A stretch of 7,257 nucleotides of DNA from Nostoc sp. CHAB 5715 (GTDB lineage Bacteria; Cyanobacteriota; Cyanobacteriia; Cyanobacteriales; Nostocaceae). Where the stretch lies: assembly GCF_020829685.1 (NCBI RefSeq), contig NZ_JAIVFR010000314.1, forward strand, positions 1 to 7,257, read 5' to 3'. Below are positions 1 through 5,848 of the stretch, one piece after another. The translations under genes and the position numbers were made by a program. Position 1 is the stretch's first letter; each line of letters starts with the position of its first letter. Under the pieces are notes generated by a model. The model searched no databases, was not told where the DNA came from, and saw only the letters and a program-made list of their open reading frames with translations.

Positions 1-681
1 ATTGGCAGATGCTTGTTCAGCAGTTTTGATCGAGCGTCCTTTACCAACTCCTAGCTTGTTTCCGTGCAGCCACACTTCAGCTACGAAACGTTCTTGATTG
101 CGGTGCGGTTGGGTGACTTCCACAACCCGATATTCTGGTAAAACTTTAAATTGTGCCTGAGTCCATTCTTGGAGAGCAGCTTTGTAATTCAGTCTGGCAG
201 GATCAAGGCGAATTTCTGTTGTTAGTTGTTGGAAGTGGGGATCTAGCCAAGAGCGGATCAGTTCCAGATTTTGAGTACTTAAGTAAAGCGCACCCAGAAC
301 TGCTTCAAAAGCATCTGCCAATCGTGACTCTTGACCAACTTTATCAGCAGTAGCACTACCAGCAACTAGTAAGTATAACTCTAAACCATAAACTCTTGCC
401 AATTGGGCGAGGATGCGATCGCTCACTAACACCGAACGAATTGCCGCAAAATCCCCTACTGGACAATCTGGGTAATTTTCCCATAACACAACAGCCGAGA
501 CCAACCGCACCACTGCATCGCCAACAAACTCCAGCTGTTCATAATTTGCCGACTCAGAGACAGTGGGATGAGTTAGCGCTAAATCTAGCAGTTCCCACTT
601 TATAGGTGCTTTTAGCGACAAACCTAATTTTTGGACTAAACTTTCGAGTTGTCGTTGACGGCGTGGATAAGCTAGGGTCAT
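1..681 (-). CDS. rnc: Ribonuclease III (3' end beyond window)
   Basis: Endonuclease that cuts double-stranded RNA, used in rRNA and mRNA processing in the cytoplasm. The 227 codons in the window give an N-terminal RNase III domain (about residues 1-155) and most of a dsRNA-binding domain (about 164-227). The signature YEQLEFVGDAV (47-57) supplies the metal-binding acids E51 and D55, and SRLADAFEAVLGALYL (119-134) supplies D123 and E126, so the active site looks intact. The dsRBD is recognisable from NYKAALQEW, then FVAEVWLHG, then GKGRSIKTAEQASAN. The frame is still open at base 1; about 10 residues are probably missing. The ATG at 681 is the natural start because it gives a normal N-terminus, MTLAYPRRQRQLESL. 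No Shine-Dalgarno is visible; a degenerate heptamer array lies immediately upstream (688-722). Codons 87-89 contain a HIP1 site (415-422). Cyanobacteria often carry several RNase III homologues; this is a full-length, dsRBD-bearing type rather than mini-III. Confidence 0.93.
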   Translation of the reverse strand, partial: MTLAYPRRQRQLESLVQKLGLSLKAPIKWELLDLALTHPTVSESANYEQLEFVGDAVVRLVSAVVLWENYPDCPVGDFAAIRSVLVSDRILAQLARVYGLELYLLVAGSATADKVGQESRLADAFEAVLGALYLSTQNLELIRSWLDPHFQQLTTEIRLDPARLNYKAALQEWTQAQFKVLPEYRVVEVTQPHRNQERFVAEVWLHGNKLGVGKGRSIKTAEQASAN

Positions 682-687
682 CAGTTC

Positions 688-722
688 TTAGTCAAAAGTT
701 ATTAGTGATTAGTTATTGGTCA
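688..722 (-). repeat. Degenerate TGACTAA-type heptamer array in the rnc 5' leader
   Basis: Read on the plus strand there are five consecutive 7-mers: TTAGTCA, AAAGTTA, TTAGTGA, TTAGTTA, TTGGTCA. On the rnc mRNA strand they read as variants of TGACTAA and end six bases before the rnc ATG. This is the short tandemly repeated repetitive (STRR) type of sequence known from Nostocaceae. The register continues weakly into the start codon, which is made from the last A of one 7-mer and the TG of the next. The array occupies the place where a ribosome-binding site would be expected, and none is seen. Confidence 0.75.
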
Positions 723-893
723 TTCACAAATAAACAAAGAGTTGGTAGTAAGTCGGGTAACGTTCAAATTAATGATATTACACGCATTTCAGCTTACTAT
801 TTTTCAAAACCTACAAATTTTGTGCAAATTAATCGTAATGTTGAGCTATTCACCAATGCTATGAGTAATATGTGTAGTACGATGTTGATATAA
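723..893. other. Intergenic stretch with no recognised feature
   Basis: AT-rich sequence between the rnc leader repeats and the first inverted-repeat element. The plus-strand open frame that crosses it (606-893) starts inside rnc on the opposite strand, has no ribosome-binding site and has no recognisable protein character. The rnc promoter probably lies in or just beyond this stretch, but I could not pick out convincing -35/-10 boxes. Confidence 0.5.
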
Positions 894-1049
894 ATAGGCT
901 ATAGAAATCATATTTGATTTCTGAAATTATCTACGTAGGCGGGGAGTGGGTAGAGACGCGATTAATCGCGTCTGTAGGGAGTAGGGAATACGGAATCAGG
1001 CTTTTCGAGTTGAGGGCGAGCTTTTTCAGAAATCAAATCATAGTCCTAT
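894..1049. repeat. MITE-like inverted-repeat element, about 156 bp
   Basis: The ends pair as ATAGGCTAT (894-902) with ATAGTCCTAT (1040-1049), one base bulged. Inside these, ATTTGATTTCTGAAA (912-926) is an exact 15-bp inverted copy of 1024-1038. The left arm has an extra small hairpin, AGAAATCA-TATT-TGATTTCT (903-922), which accounts for the offset between the arms. A perfect 20-bp palindrome lies near the centre (954-973). There is no coding capacity. Nested terminal repeats around a palindrome suggest a small non-autonomous mobile element or a folded intergenic repeat; I see no clear target duplication, so the exact ends are uncertain. Confidence 0.6.
954..973. repeat. Perfect 20-bp palindrome
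   Basis: AGACGCGATTAATCGCGTCT is identical to its reverse complement. It is preceded by GTAG and followed by GTAG, so it looks like a slightly decayed form of a longer palindrome that would begin GTAGAGACGCGA and end TCGCGTCTCTAC. It belongs to the same family as the palindrome at 1119-1146. Dispersed palindromes of this form are common in Nostoc-type genomes. No T-tract follows on either strand, so it is not a standard intrinsic terminator. Confidence 0.85.
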
Positions 1050-1087
1050 ATTAATCAGTTTACTCAAAATTACTCTAGCCTATATCT

Positions 1088-1189
1088 CAATACCGTTCAG
1101 TTAAGCCCAAAAACCTTGGTAGAGATGCGAAATTTCGCGTCTCTACAGGTCTAAAATTAGTACCAAAAATCCTTAACTGAACTGTATTG
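1088..1189. mobile_element. MITE-like element, 102 bp, with 18-bp terminal inverted repeats
   Basis: The left end CAATACCGTTCAGTTAAG (1088-1105) and right end CTTAACTGAACTGTATTG (1172-1189) are inverted copies matching at 17 of 18 positions. The inner flanks also tend to pair: TTGGTA near 1117-1121 is the inverse of TACCAA at 1161-1166. A 28-bp near-palindrome lies at the centre. There is no open frame, so it would be non-autonomous. The target duplication is not obvious. If the true ends are CCGTTCAG and CTGAACTG, both are flanked by TA, as in IS630/Tc1-type insertion; this is a suggestion only. Confidence 0.65.
1119..1146. repeat. 28-bp near-perfect palindrome
   Basis: The left arm GTAGAGATGCGAAA (1119-1132) pairs with the right arm TTTCGCGTCTCTAC (1133-1146), with one mismatched pair that would be G-U in RNA. 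It shares the AGAYGCGA/TCGCGTCT arms with the palindrome at 954-973, so both are copies of one repeat family sitting in the centres of two neighbouring inverted-repeat elements. As RNA it would form a strong hairpin in either direction. Confidence 0.85.
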
Positions 1190-1271
1190 CGTCATAAAGG
1201 CACTGACTTAGGATGTTCATTACACCTACCGTAGGCATTTACCTGCAAAGTTAGAATGATATCAAGGAAAC

Positions 1272-1301
1272 TTTTTAGCAGAACATAACAATGCTGATAA
1301 T
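1272..1301 (+). promoter_or_regulatory. Possible trmJ promoter (weak)
   Basis: GATAAT (1296-1301), preceded by TGC, resembles a -10 box. A T-rich TTTTTAG stretch about 17-19 bases upstream (1272-1278) could serve as a poor -35. The position, about 43 bases before the trmJ start, is reasonable, but the match is weak and AT-rich DNA produces such matches easily. Confidence 0.25.
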
Positions 1302-1343
1302 TAGCCTAAAAATATCATTTGGTGCGATCGCAGGAGGCAAAAA

Positions 1344-2084
1344 ATGGGCTTGGCTGGATTAAGAATTGTGTTGGTAGAGCCAGCTGGACCGATAAATATC
1401 GGAGCGATCGCCAGGGTAATGAAAAATTTCGGGCTATATAATTTAGTATTAGTAAATCCCCAATGCGATCCGCTATCGACGGAAGCTTTGATGATGGCTG
1501 TTCATGCTCAGGAAATTATAGAATCTGCGGTACTAGTGCCGACATTACCAGAAGCATTGCATGGATGTGTACGGGCGATCGCTACTACTGGTCGCGTTCG
1601 CAGTTGGGAAACGCCCTTAGAAAACCCCCGCACTGCACTACCCTGGTTACTGGAGGAACCAGAAAAACCCGCAGCACTAATTTTTGGCAGGGAAGACCGG
1701 GGATTAAGCAATGAAGAATTAAATTATGCACAGAGGTTTGTTGGTATTCCTACGAGTCCAGATTATGTAGCCCTAAATTTGGCTACCGCCGTAGCAATCT
1801 GTTGTTATGAATTGTCACAATGTACCCAGCAACCTAACACTAAAACCTTAACCCAACCTGAACTCGCCCCTTTAGATGTTGTGGAAGCATACTATCAGCA
1901 ATTAGAATCATTATTATTAAAAATTGGTTATGTATATCCTCATACAGCAGCTAGTCGCATGGAAAAATTTCGCCAACTATATAATCGCGCTCACCTGAAA
2001 ACAGGGGAAGTATACATGCTGCGAGGGATTTTGCAGCAGGTAGAATGGGCCCTTAAAAACCAGAAGGATGGTGAAAAGTTGTAA
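1344..2084 (+). CDS. trmJ: tRNA (cytidine/uridine-32-2'-O-)-methyltransferase TrmJ
   Basis: SPOUT-class (TrmH/SpoU family) methyltransferase. Family members transfer a methyl group from S-adenosylmethionine to the 2'-OH of nucleotide 32 in the tRNA anticodon loop, acting as cytoplasmic dimers. The 246 residues match the usual TrmJ length. Motif 1 is GPINIGAIARVMKNFG (15-30) with the conserved N18 and R24. Motif 2 is ALIFGREDRGLSNEEL (111-126). Motif 3 is IPTSPDYVALNLATAVAICCYEL (135-157, key residues P139, L144, N145), which forms the knotted cofactor pocket. The remainder (about 170-246) is the charged helical C-terminal extension typical of TrmJ. AGGAGG (1332-1337), six bases before the ATG, makes the start secure. 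HIP1 sites lie just before the gene and twice within it. It is transcribed away from rnc across the repeat region. The exact tRNA target is family knowledge and is not shown by the sequence. Confidence 0.9.
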   Translation: MGLAGLRIVLVEPAGPINIGAIARVMKNFGLYNLVLVNPQCDPLSTEALMMAVHAQEIIESAVLVPTLPEALHGCVRAIATTGRVRSWETPLENPRTALPWLLEEPEKPAALIFGREDRGLSNEELNYAQRFVGIPTSPDYVALNLATAVAICCYELSQCTQQPNTKTLTQPELAPLDVVEAYYQQLESLLLKIGYVYPHTAASRMEKFRQLYNRAHLKTGEVYMLRGILQQVEWALKNQKDGEKL

Positions 2085-2247
2085 TTATTTGTTTAATATA
2101 TACGCAATCATCCCCCAAAATATTTAATATGGCTTAAACTAAACACAAAAATGCTACTTAGTGGCAAAGTGAAATTTGAGTAATTAATATTTGCTTAAAG
2201 ATTAAGTTTTGGGTTAGGAGTCTGCTAGAAAACAGCCAAGGGGTCAC

Positions 2248-2253
2248 AAGGAG
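2248..2253 (+). promoter_or_regulatory. Ribosome-binding site fixing a GTG start
   Basis: AAGGAG lies five bases before the GTG at 2259. It supports GTG initiation of the serine hydrolase gene over the internal ATG codons, the first of which falls at residue 75, after much of the basic N-terminal region. Confidence 0.75.
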
Positions 2254-2258
2254 TAACT

Positions 2259-3800
2259 GTGTCAGAGTCAAGTGACGAACTAACAGCTTTCTCGCGGCGT
2301 CAACCCTTAAATCGCCGCCAGCCGCCACAAAAAGTTCAAAAAGTGGTAAAGAAGAAAGTTAAAGTTAACAGCCAGCAGCAAGCTGCGAATGGACGAGAAG
2401 CGGCGCTAACACGCCCAAAAAATCCGATCAGTCCTCCCCCAATCCCGAGTGCTACACGTAGGGTAAAATCGGGCTTAGTCATGCCAACGGCAGTAAAACC
2501 AATACCTAGTGTGAAGGGCAAAATTCCTCCCTTTCGACCAGGTGCTGTGATGGTGAAAACAGTGCGGATGGAAAAGCCAAAAATCGGCAGGCGTTCATCG
2601 CCCAAGACACGGTTAAAACCAATGGCCAAAACCTTGTTATATATTGTGCGACTGTTGATTGTGGGTGTTGGCATGGGTGCAATTGTTGGCACAGCATTGT
2701 CAGTATTAGACCCCGCTAATCGCATCAGCACAACTTCTGCGCCGCAATCTAATATTAATGTGGTGCGATCGCAGCCACAACCTACCCAAACTCCCCCAGT
2801 TGCACCTTCGAGCTTATACCTATCCCAAGAAATTATCTCCTTGAAAAATGCTGTGCAAAATTTGGCGGACACCAACCCAAATCTTACACCCGGTGTTTTC
2901 TTAGTAGATTTAGATACTGGTAATTATGTAGATGTCAATGGCTCTACCAGTTTTCCGGCGGCTAGCACAATTAAAGTGCCGATTTTAATTGCTTTTTTCC
3001 AGGATGTAGACGCGGGTAAAATTCGCCTGGATGAAATGCTAACTATGCAACAGGATATGGTTGCTGGCGGTTCGGGAACTCTGCAACGCCAACCAGCTGG
3101 AACCGAGTACGCCGCTCTGGAAGTCGCCACAAAAATGATTACCGTCAGCGATAACACCGCAACAAATATGCTGATTGCGCGACTGGGAGGGATGGAGGCG
3201 TTAAACCAGCGTTTCCGCACTTGGGGATTAACAACCACAACAATTCGTAATCAACTCCCGGATTTGCAAGGGACAAATACCACTACTCCAAGGGAGTTGG
3301 GGAATTTGATGGCTATTGTGAGTCAGGGAAATTTAGTGAGTATGCCATCACGCGATTTAATGCTCGATATCTTGCGTCGCACCCAGAGAGACACTCTGCT
3401 ACCATCCGGCTTGGGAACAGGCGCAAGAGTATACCACAAAACGGGCGATATTGGTACTATGCTGGCAGATGCAGGTTTAATTATTGTTCCAACTGGCAAG
3501 CGCTACATAGCCTCTGTCATGGTACAACGTCCGGTAAATGACCCTCGCGCCGAAAAATTGATTAGCTCAATTTCTAGTGTTACCTACCAAGAATTTAGCC
3601 AAAATGCTGTTATACCCAACAGTACTACAAGTAGTATACCTGCAAATGGTTATCAACCCCCTGTTGTGAATCCTGCTTTACCCAACGGTACAACAGGCAC
3701 TGTACCCATGAGCGTTTATCAACCTCCTGTTGTGAGTCCTATACCCGCAAATGGTTATCAATCTCCAGTTATGAATCCGCAGTATTATCCCCCAAGATAA
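2259..3800 (+). CDS. Membrane-anchored class A beta-lactamase-like serine hydrolase
   Basis: 513 residues. Residues 1-124 are basic and proline-rich and probably cytoplasmic. A single membrane segment follows (about 125-150, LLYIVRLLIVGVGMGAIVGT), then a Pro/Gln linker, a periplasmic catalytic domain (about 190-447) and a repetitive Pro/Tyr/Asn tail (460-507). Active-site motifs of the penicilloyl-serine transferase fold are present: S236-T-I-K239 (nucleophile and lysine), S297-D-N299 and K394-T-G396. The omega-loop Glu of true class A beta-lactamases (Glu166 in ExxLN) is not evident; the equivalent stretch reads RNQLPDLQGTNTTTPREL (330-347). The protein therefore looks more like a peptidoglycan-acting or otherwise acyl-forming hydrolase than an efficient beta-lactamase; the substrate is unknown. 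It follows trmJ by 174 bp, in which I see neither a terminator nor a convincing promoter. A HIP1 site is at 2765-2772. Confidence 0.85.
   Translation: MSESSDELTAFSRRQPLNRRQPPQKVQKVVKKKVKVNSQQQAANGREAALTRPKNPISPPPIPSATRRVKSGLVMPTAVKPIPSVKGKIPPFRPGAVMVKTVRMEKPKIGRRSSPKTRLKPMAKTLLYIVRLLIVGVGMGAIVGTALSVLDPANRISTTSAPQSNINVVRSQPQPTQTPPVAPSSLYLSQEIISLKNAVQNLADTNPNLTPGVFLVDLDTGNYVDVNGSTSFPAASTIKVPILIAFFQDVDAGKIRLDEMLTMQQDMVAGGSGTLQRQPAGTEYAALEVATKMITVSDNTATNMLIARLGGMEALNQRFRTWGLTTTTIRNQLPDLQGTNTTTPRELGNLMAIVSQGNLVSMPSRDLMLDILRRTQRDTLLPSGLGTGARVYHKTGDIGTMLADAGLIIVPTGKRYIASVMVQRPVNDPRAEKLISSISSVTYQEFSQNAVIPNSTTSSIPANGYQPPVVNPALPNGTTGTVPMSVYQPPVVSPIPANGYQSPVMNPQYYPPR
3636..3779 (+). repeat. Three 39-bp repeats encoding a 13-residue motif
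   Basis: Copies at 3636-3674, 3702-3740 and 3741-3779 encode IPANGYQPPVVNP, VPMSVYQPPVVSP and IPANGYQSPVMNP. The second and third are adjacent; the first two are separated by ALPNGTTGT. Copies 1 and 3 are more alike in DNA than either is to copy 2. They form the C-terminal tail of the serine hydrolase, outside the catalytic fold. Proline- and tyrosine-rich tails of this kind are often flexible or contact the cell wall, but no function can be assigned here. Confidence 0.85.
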
Positions 3801-4299
3801 TTAATTTGAATTTTATATTGTTCATGACATCCATCACCCCCTCATAAATGAGCGGCGAACTAGAGTTGATTGCCTGCCAACCTCACCCCATTGAGAGTAA
3901 CGGTTTTAATCTTAATGCAACTCTGCCATACGACTGTAAAATTGAACACATCGTTTTGGCAATGAATAATTTTGTAGAGTTTTTAGGCTTTATCAATCAA
4001 CAGCTTTACAGTAAAGAAATGGAACGTCTTGAGGTAATGCTGATGCCAGCCAACTTTAGCAGTATGGTTGGAGAATTCCTGATTTCAAATATTCCGAAAT
4101 ACTGCTCTAGCCTGGTTAAAAATCAATATCATAACGGACATCCTGACTTAATTCCTGCTGGGATGTTTCCTAAAAACTCTGTACAGTATTCTCATATTGG
4201 TATTGAAGTAAAAGCTTCTCGTTATCAGAGTGGATGGCAGGGTCATAATCCCGAAGATACTTGGCTGATGGTATTTGTTTTTGATAGCAACCGCCCTAG

Positions 4300-4402
4300 T
4301 ACCGCAAGGCGGAAGTCAAAAGTCAAAAGTCAAAAGTCAAAAGTATTATGGAATAAGCTCTTTAGGGCTTTTCAATGGTATGCTTATTTACGCCGTGCTG
4401 TA
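4300..4402. mobile_element. MITE-like insertion, 103 bp, 4-bp CTAG target duplication
   Basis: The ends are TACCGCAAGGCGGAA (4300-4314) and TTACGCCGTGCTGTA (4388-4402), inverted copies matching at 12 of 15 positions. CTAG directly flanks both sides (4296-4299 and 4403-4406). Removing the element and one CTAG rejoins the nuclease reading frame exactly, which is strong internal proof of insertion. It has no coding capacity. A 4-bp CTAG duplication fits the YTAR-type target used by some IS5-family elements, so a transposase of that family could have mobilised it; that assignment is inference. The interior carries four AAGTCAA heptamers. Confidence 0.85.
4313..4340. repeat. AAGTCAA heptamer array (4 perfect copies)
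   Basis: Four identical AAGTCAA units in tandem, then a degenerate AAGTATT. The array starts at the inner edge of the left terminal repeat of the 103-bp element. In the interrupted gene it is read as KSKVKSQKSK, an artefact of translating a 7-mer through three frames. Confidence 0.9.
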
Positions 4403-4602
4403 CTAGTGACGCTGTTCAAGGTATTCAGCCAAAGCCCTTTCGTTTTATCAAGGTTGTTGGTGCTAGCCTTACAAAGAATGATTGGTCATTCTCTGGACGT
4501 TCGGAAATTAGTCGCAGAACAATAACTGCCAGTGTTACTAAATTTAGTAAAATCGCTAAAAACAAAGTTAAAAAGCTCAAATATACTATTATCTTTTAAC
4601 TC

Positions 4603-5742
4603 TTAACTTTTTTGATACCGCATTCCTGGAAGTTGTGAAACTAAACCCATAAGTTCCAACTGTAACAACGCACTGGAAACTGAGCCAGCAGCCATGCCGG
4701 TTTGTTGGACAATAAAATCAAAGGGTAAAGCTTCACTTGCGAGTGCCTCCGGCACGCCTGCGGCGATCGCATTCATTACCGTTTGCAATTCTGGCGATAA
4801 AGTTGGCATTAACTGTTCTGGTGCTATAGAAGCCTCCACTGCATCAATTTGTGGTATTGCTCCTAGCATTGTTAACAGTTCATCTAATTCTTTAAGGATG
4901 AAAGAAGCTCCTTGACTCAGTAACTTTAAGCACCCTTGGGATGGATGATCGTCCAGTCTTCCAGGTAGTGCATAGACATCTCTACCAAATTCATTTGCGT
5001 AGGTAGCAGTAATTAAGGCACCAGATTTTATCGGCGCTTCCATTACAAGGATGGCGCGGCTTAAACCTGCAATAATCCGGTTGCGGCGGGGAAAGTGAGT
5101 GCGATCGGGTGGGGTTTTTGTAGGGTACTCACTCACGACTAAGCCAGTCGTCAAAATCTGCTTGTACAAATCCCGATTTTTATGTGGATAGATAACATCT
5201 ACACCAGTTCCCAAAACTGCGATCGTGCGTCCACCTGCTTTGAGCGCGGCAATGTGGCTTTCTGTGTCAATTCCCTCTGCCATCCCAGAAACAACTGTAA
5301 AGCCATTTTTAGCCAAAGCTGTACTAATTTGGCGAGTCCAACGGATACCGTATTCTGAGGGTTGACGTGTTCCGACAATTCCAACCATCGGTTTTTGTCC
5401 GAGATTTTCTTGGAGTTCGACTTCACCGCGATAGTATAAAATCGGCGGTGGACTCGGAGTTTCCAGCAGTAAGCGGGGATAATCTGCATCTGCTGGTGTC
5501 CAGAAATGAGAATTTTCTTGCCGGTGCTTGGTAAATAGTTGTTCTGGGTGCAAACGCGATCGCTGTTTTACTACTTTTTCTAGTGTTTGAAAACCAAAAC
5601 CCTCTACTTCTCCCAACTGTACCTTGGTAGCGTTCCAAGCTGTTGCTAACGTGCCAAAATGCTGTTGCAGCCGCCGCAGTAATACCGGGCCAATTCCCGA
5701 AATTTGCGCCCAAGCTAGCCAATATGCGCCTTCTTCTATCAC
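4603..5742 (-). CDS. dprA: DNA processing protein DprA (Smf)
   Basis: Cytoplasmic DNA-binding protein of natural transformation. In the family it protects incoming single-stranded DNA and loads RecA on it. The 379 residues are of normal length. Order: N-terminal helix-hairpin-helix/SAM-like region (about 1-75, LAWAQISGIGPVLLRRL); Rossmann-like core (about 85-290) with IVGTRQPSEYG (122-132), VVSGMAEGIDTESH (150-163), AVLGTGVDVIYP (175-186) and HFPRRNRIIAGLSR (216-229); and a C-terminal winged-helix domain (about 312-379, FIVQQTGMAAGSVSSALLQLELMGLVSQLPG). The GTG start at 5742 is the only possible one, since an in-frame stop lies eight codons upstream. The stop is 3 bp from the end of the convergent nuclease remnant. 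An apparent 8-residue insertion (AGVPEALA, before SEALPFDF) coincides with a small repeat at 4739-4762. HIP1 sites are at 4763-4770 and 5556-5563. Confidence 0.94.
   Translation of the reverse strand: MIEEGAYWLAWAQISGIGPVLLRRLQQHFGTLATAWNATKVQLGEVEGFGFQTLEKVVKQRSRLHPEQLFTKHRQENSHFWTPADADYPRLLLETPSPPPILYYRGEVELQENLGQKPMVGIVGTRQPSEYGIRWTRQISTALAKNGFTVVSGMAEGIDTESHIAALKAGGRTIAVLGTGVDVIYPHKNRDLYKQILTTGLVVSEYPTKTPPDRTHFPRRNRIIAGLSRAILVMEAPIKSGALITATYANEFGRDVYALPGRLDDHPSQGCLKLLSQGASFILKELDELLTMLGAIPQIDAVEASIAPEQLMPTLSPELQTVMNAIAAGVPEALASEALPFDFIVQQTGMAAGSVSSALLQLELMGLVSQLPGMRYQKS
4739..4762 (-). repeat. 24-bp small dispersed-type repeat inserted in frame in dprA
   Basis: On the coding strand a GC-rich 24-mer begins CGCAGGCGTG, contains the hairpin GTGCC-GGA-GGCAC and ends CACTCGC. 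It directly follows a HIP1 octamer (4763-4770). Its last four bases, TCGC, repeat the last four of HIP1. Deleting 24 bases leaves GCGATCGCAAGTGAAGC, which reads N-A-I-A-S-E-A in frame. It resembles the very small mobile repeats described in cyanobacterial genomes. That it is an insertion in this gene is inferred, since no homologue was aligned. Confidence 0.6.
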
Positions 5743-5749
5743 CGTTCCA

Positions 5750-5754
5750 TCCTC
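5750..5754 (-). promoter_or_regulatory. Ribosome-binding site for the dprA GTG start
   Basis: On the coding strand GAGGA ends seven bases before the GTG. Together with the upstream in-frame stop it settles the start. Confidence 0.6.
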
Positions 5755-5802
5755 ACTACTGGATTAAGTATTCCCAAACTGGGGTTGTTTGTTGATATTA
5801 AG

Positions 5803-5823
5803 GGGGAGTGGGGAGTGGGGAGT
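5803..5823. repeat. GGGGAGT heptamer array (3 copies)
   Basis: Three perfect GGGGAGT units followed by a partial GGGGAAA, in the 133-bp divergent region between dprA and the SGNH hydrolase gene. Such G-rich 7-mer arrays are a known STRR type in Nostocaceae. A related GGGGAGTGGG occurs at 941-950 inside the first intergenic element. Confidence 0.85.
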
Positions 5824-5848
5824 GGGGAAAGCAGGGGAGAGTAACTCT

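Larger units (their letters stand above)
3848..4599 (+). pseudogene. PD-(D/E)XK nuclease-like gene split by a 103-bp element
   Basis: The first part (3848-4299) encodes 150 residues with a nuclease-type core: HPD100L, then 19 residues on, GIE120VK122ASRYQSGWQGHNPED and a hydrophobic strand LMVFVFD. This D-X19-E-X-K pattern is that of PD-(D/E)XK endonucleases, including many restriction enzymes; E76 lies in a preceding helix. An insert at 4300-4402 plus a duplicated CTAG shifts the frame by +107. Uninterrupted, codon AG|T joins 4298-4299 to 4407 and continues DAVQGIQPKPFRF...DWSFSGRSEISRRTITASVT to a stop at 4599, giving 214 residues. As it stands, translation would run 75 residues into foreign sequence and stop at 4525. 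There is no visible Shine-Dalgarno. I do not recognise the precise family, and no methyltransferase gene is alongside. It lies 47 bp after the serine hydrolase gene and 3 bp from the end of convergent dprA. Confidence 0.8.

Noticed and set aside
396..893. Plus-strand open frames opposite and beyond rnc (396-605 and 606-893)
   Set aside because: They overlap a strongly conserved RNase III gene on the other strand or run into repeat DNA, have no ribosome-binding site and resemble no protein family.
954..1146. Intrinsic terminators at the two strong palindromes
   Set aside because: No T-tract follows on either strand, and they lie between divergent genes, where terminators are not needed.
1228..1243. 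NtcA-type site (GTA-N8-TAC) near the trmJ upstream region
   Set aside because: The nearest match has a 6-base spacer (GTAGGCATTTAC), not the required eight, and no well-placed -10 box.
2336..2875. 179-codon minus-strand open frame inside the serine hydrolase gene
   Set aside because: It is antisense to a clear protein with conserved motifs, and its translation shows no domain character; it is a shadow frame in low-stop, proline-rich coding DNA.
2259..3800. Calling the serine hydrolase an antibiotic-resistance beta-lactamase
   Set aside because: The catalytic Glu of class A enzymes is not evident, and the architecture (basic N-terminus, membrane anchor, repeat tail) differs from secreted beta-lactamases.
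4375..4599. A separate small gene of 74 codons
   Set aside because: Its first 11 codons lie in the inserted element and its duplicated target; the rest is the displaced C-terminal part of the nuclease gene, which rejoins the upstream frame when the insert is removed.
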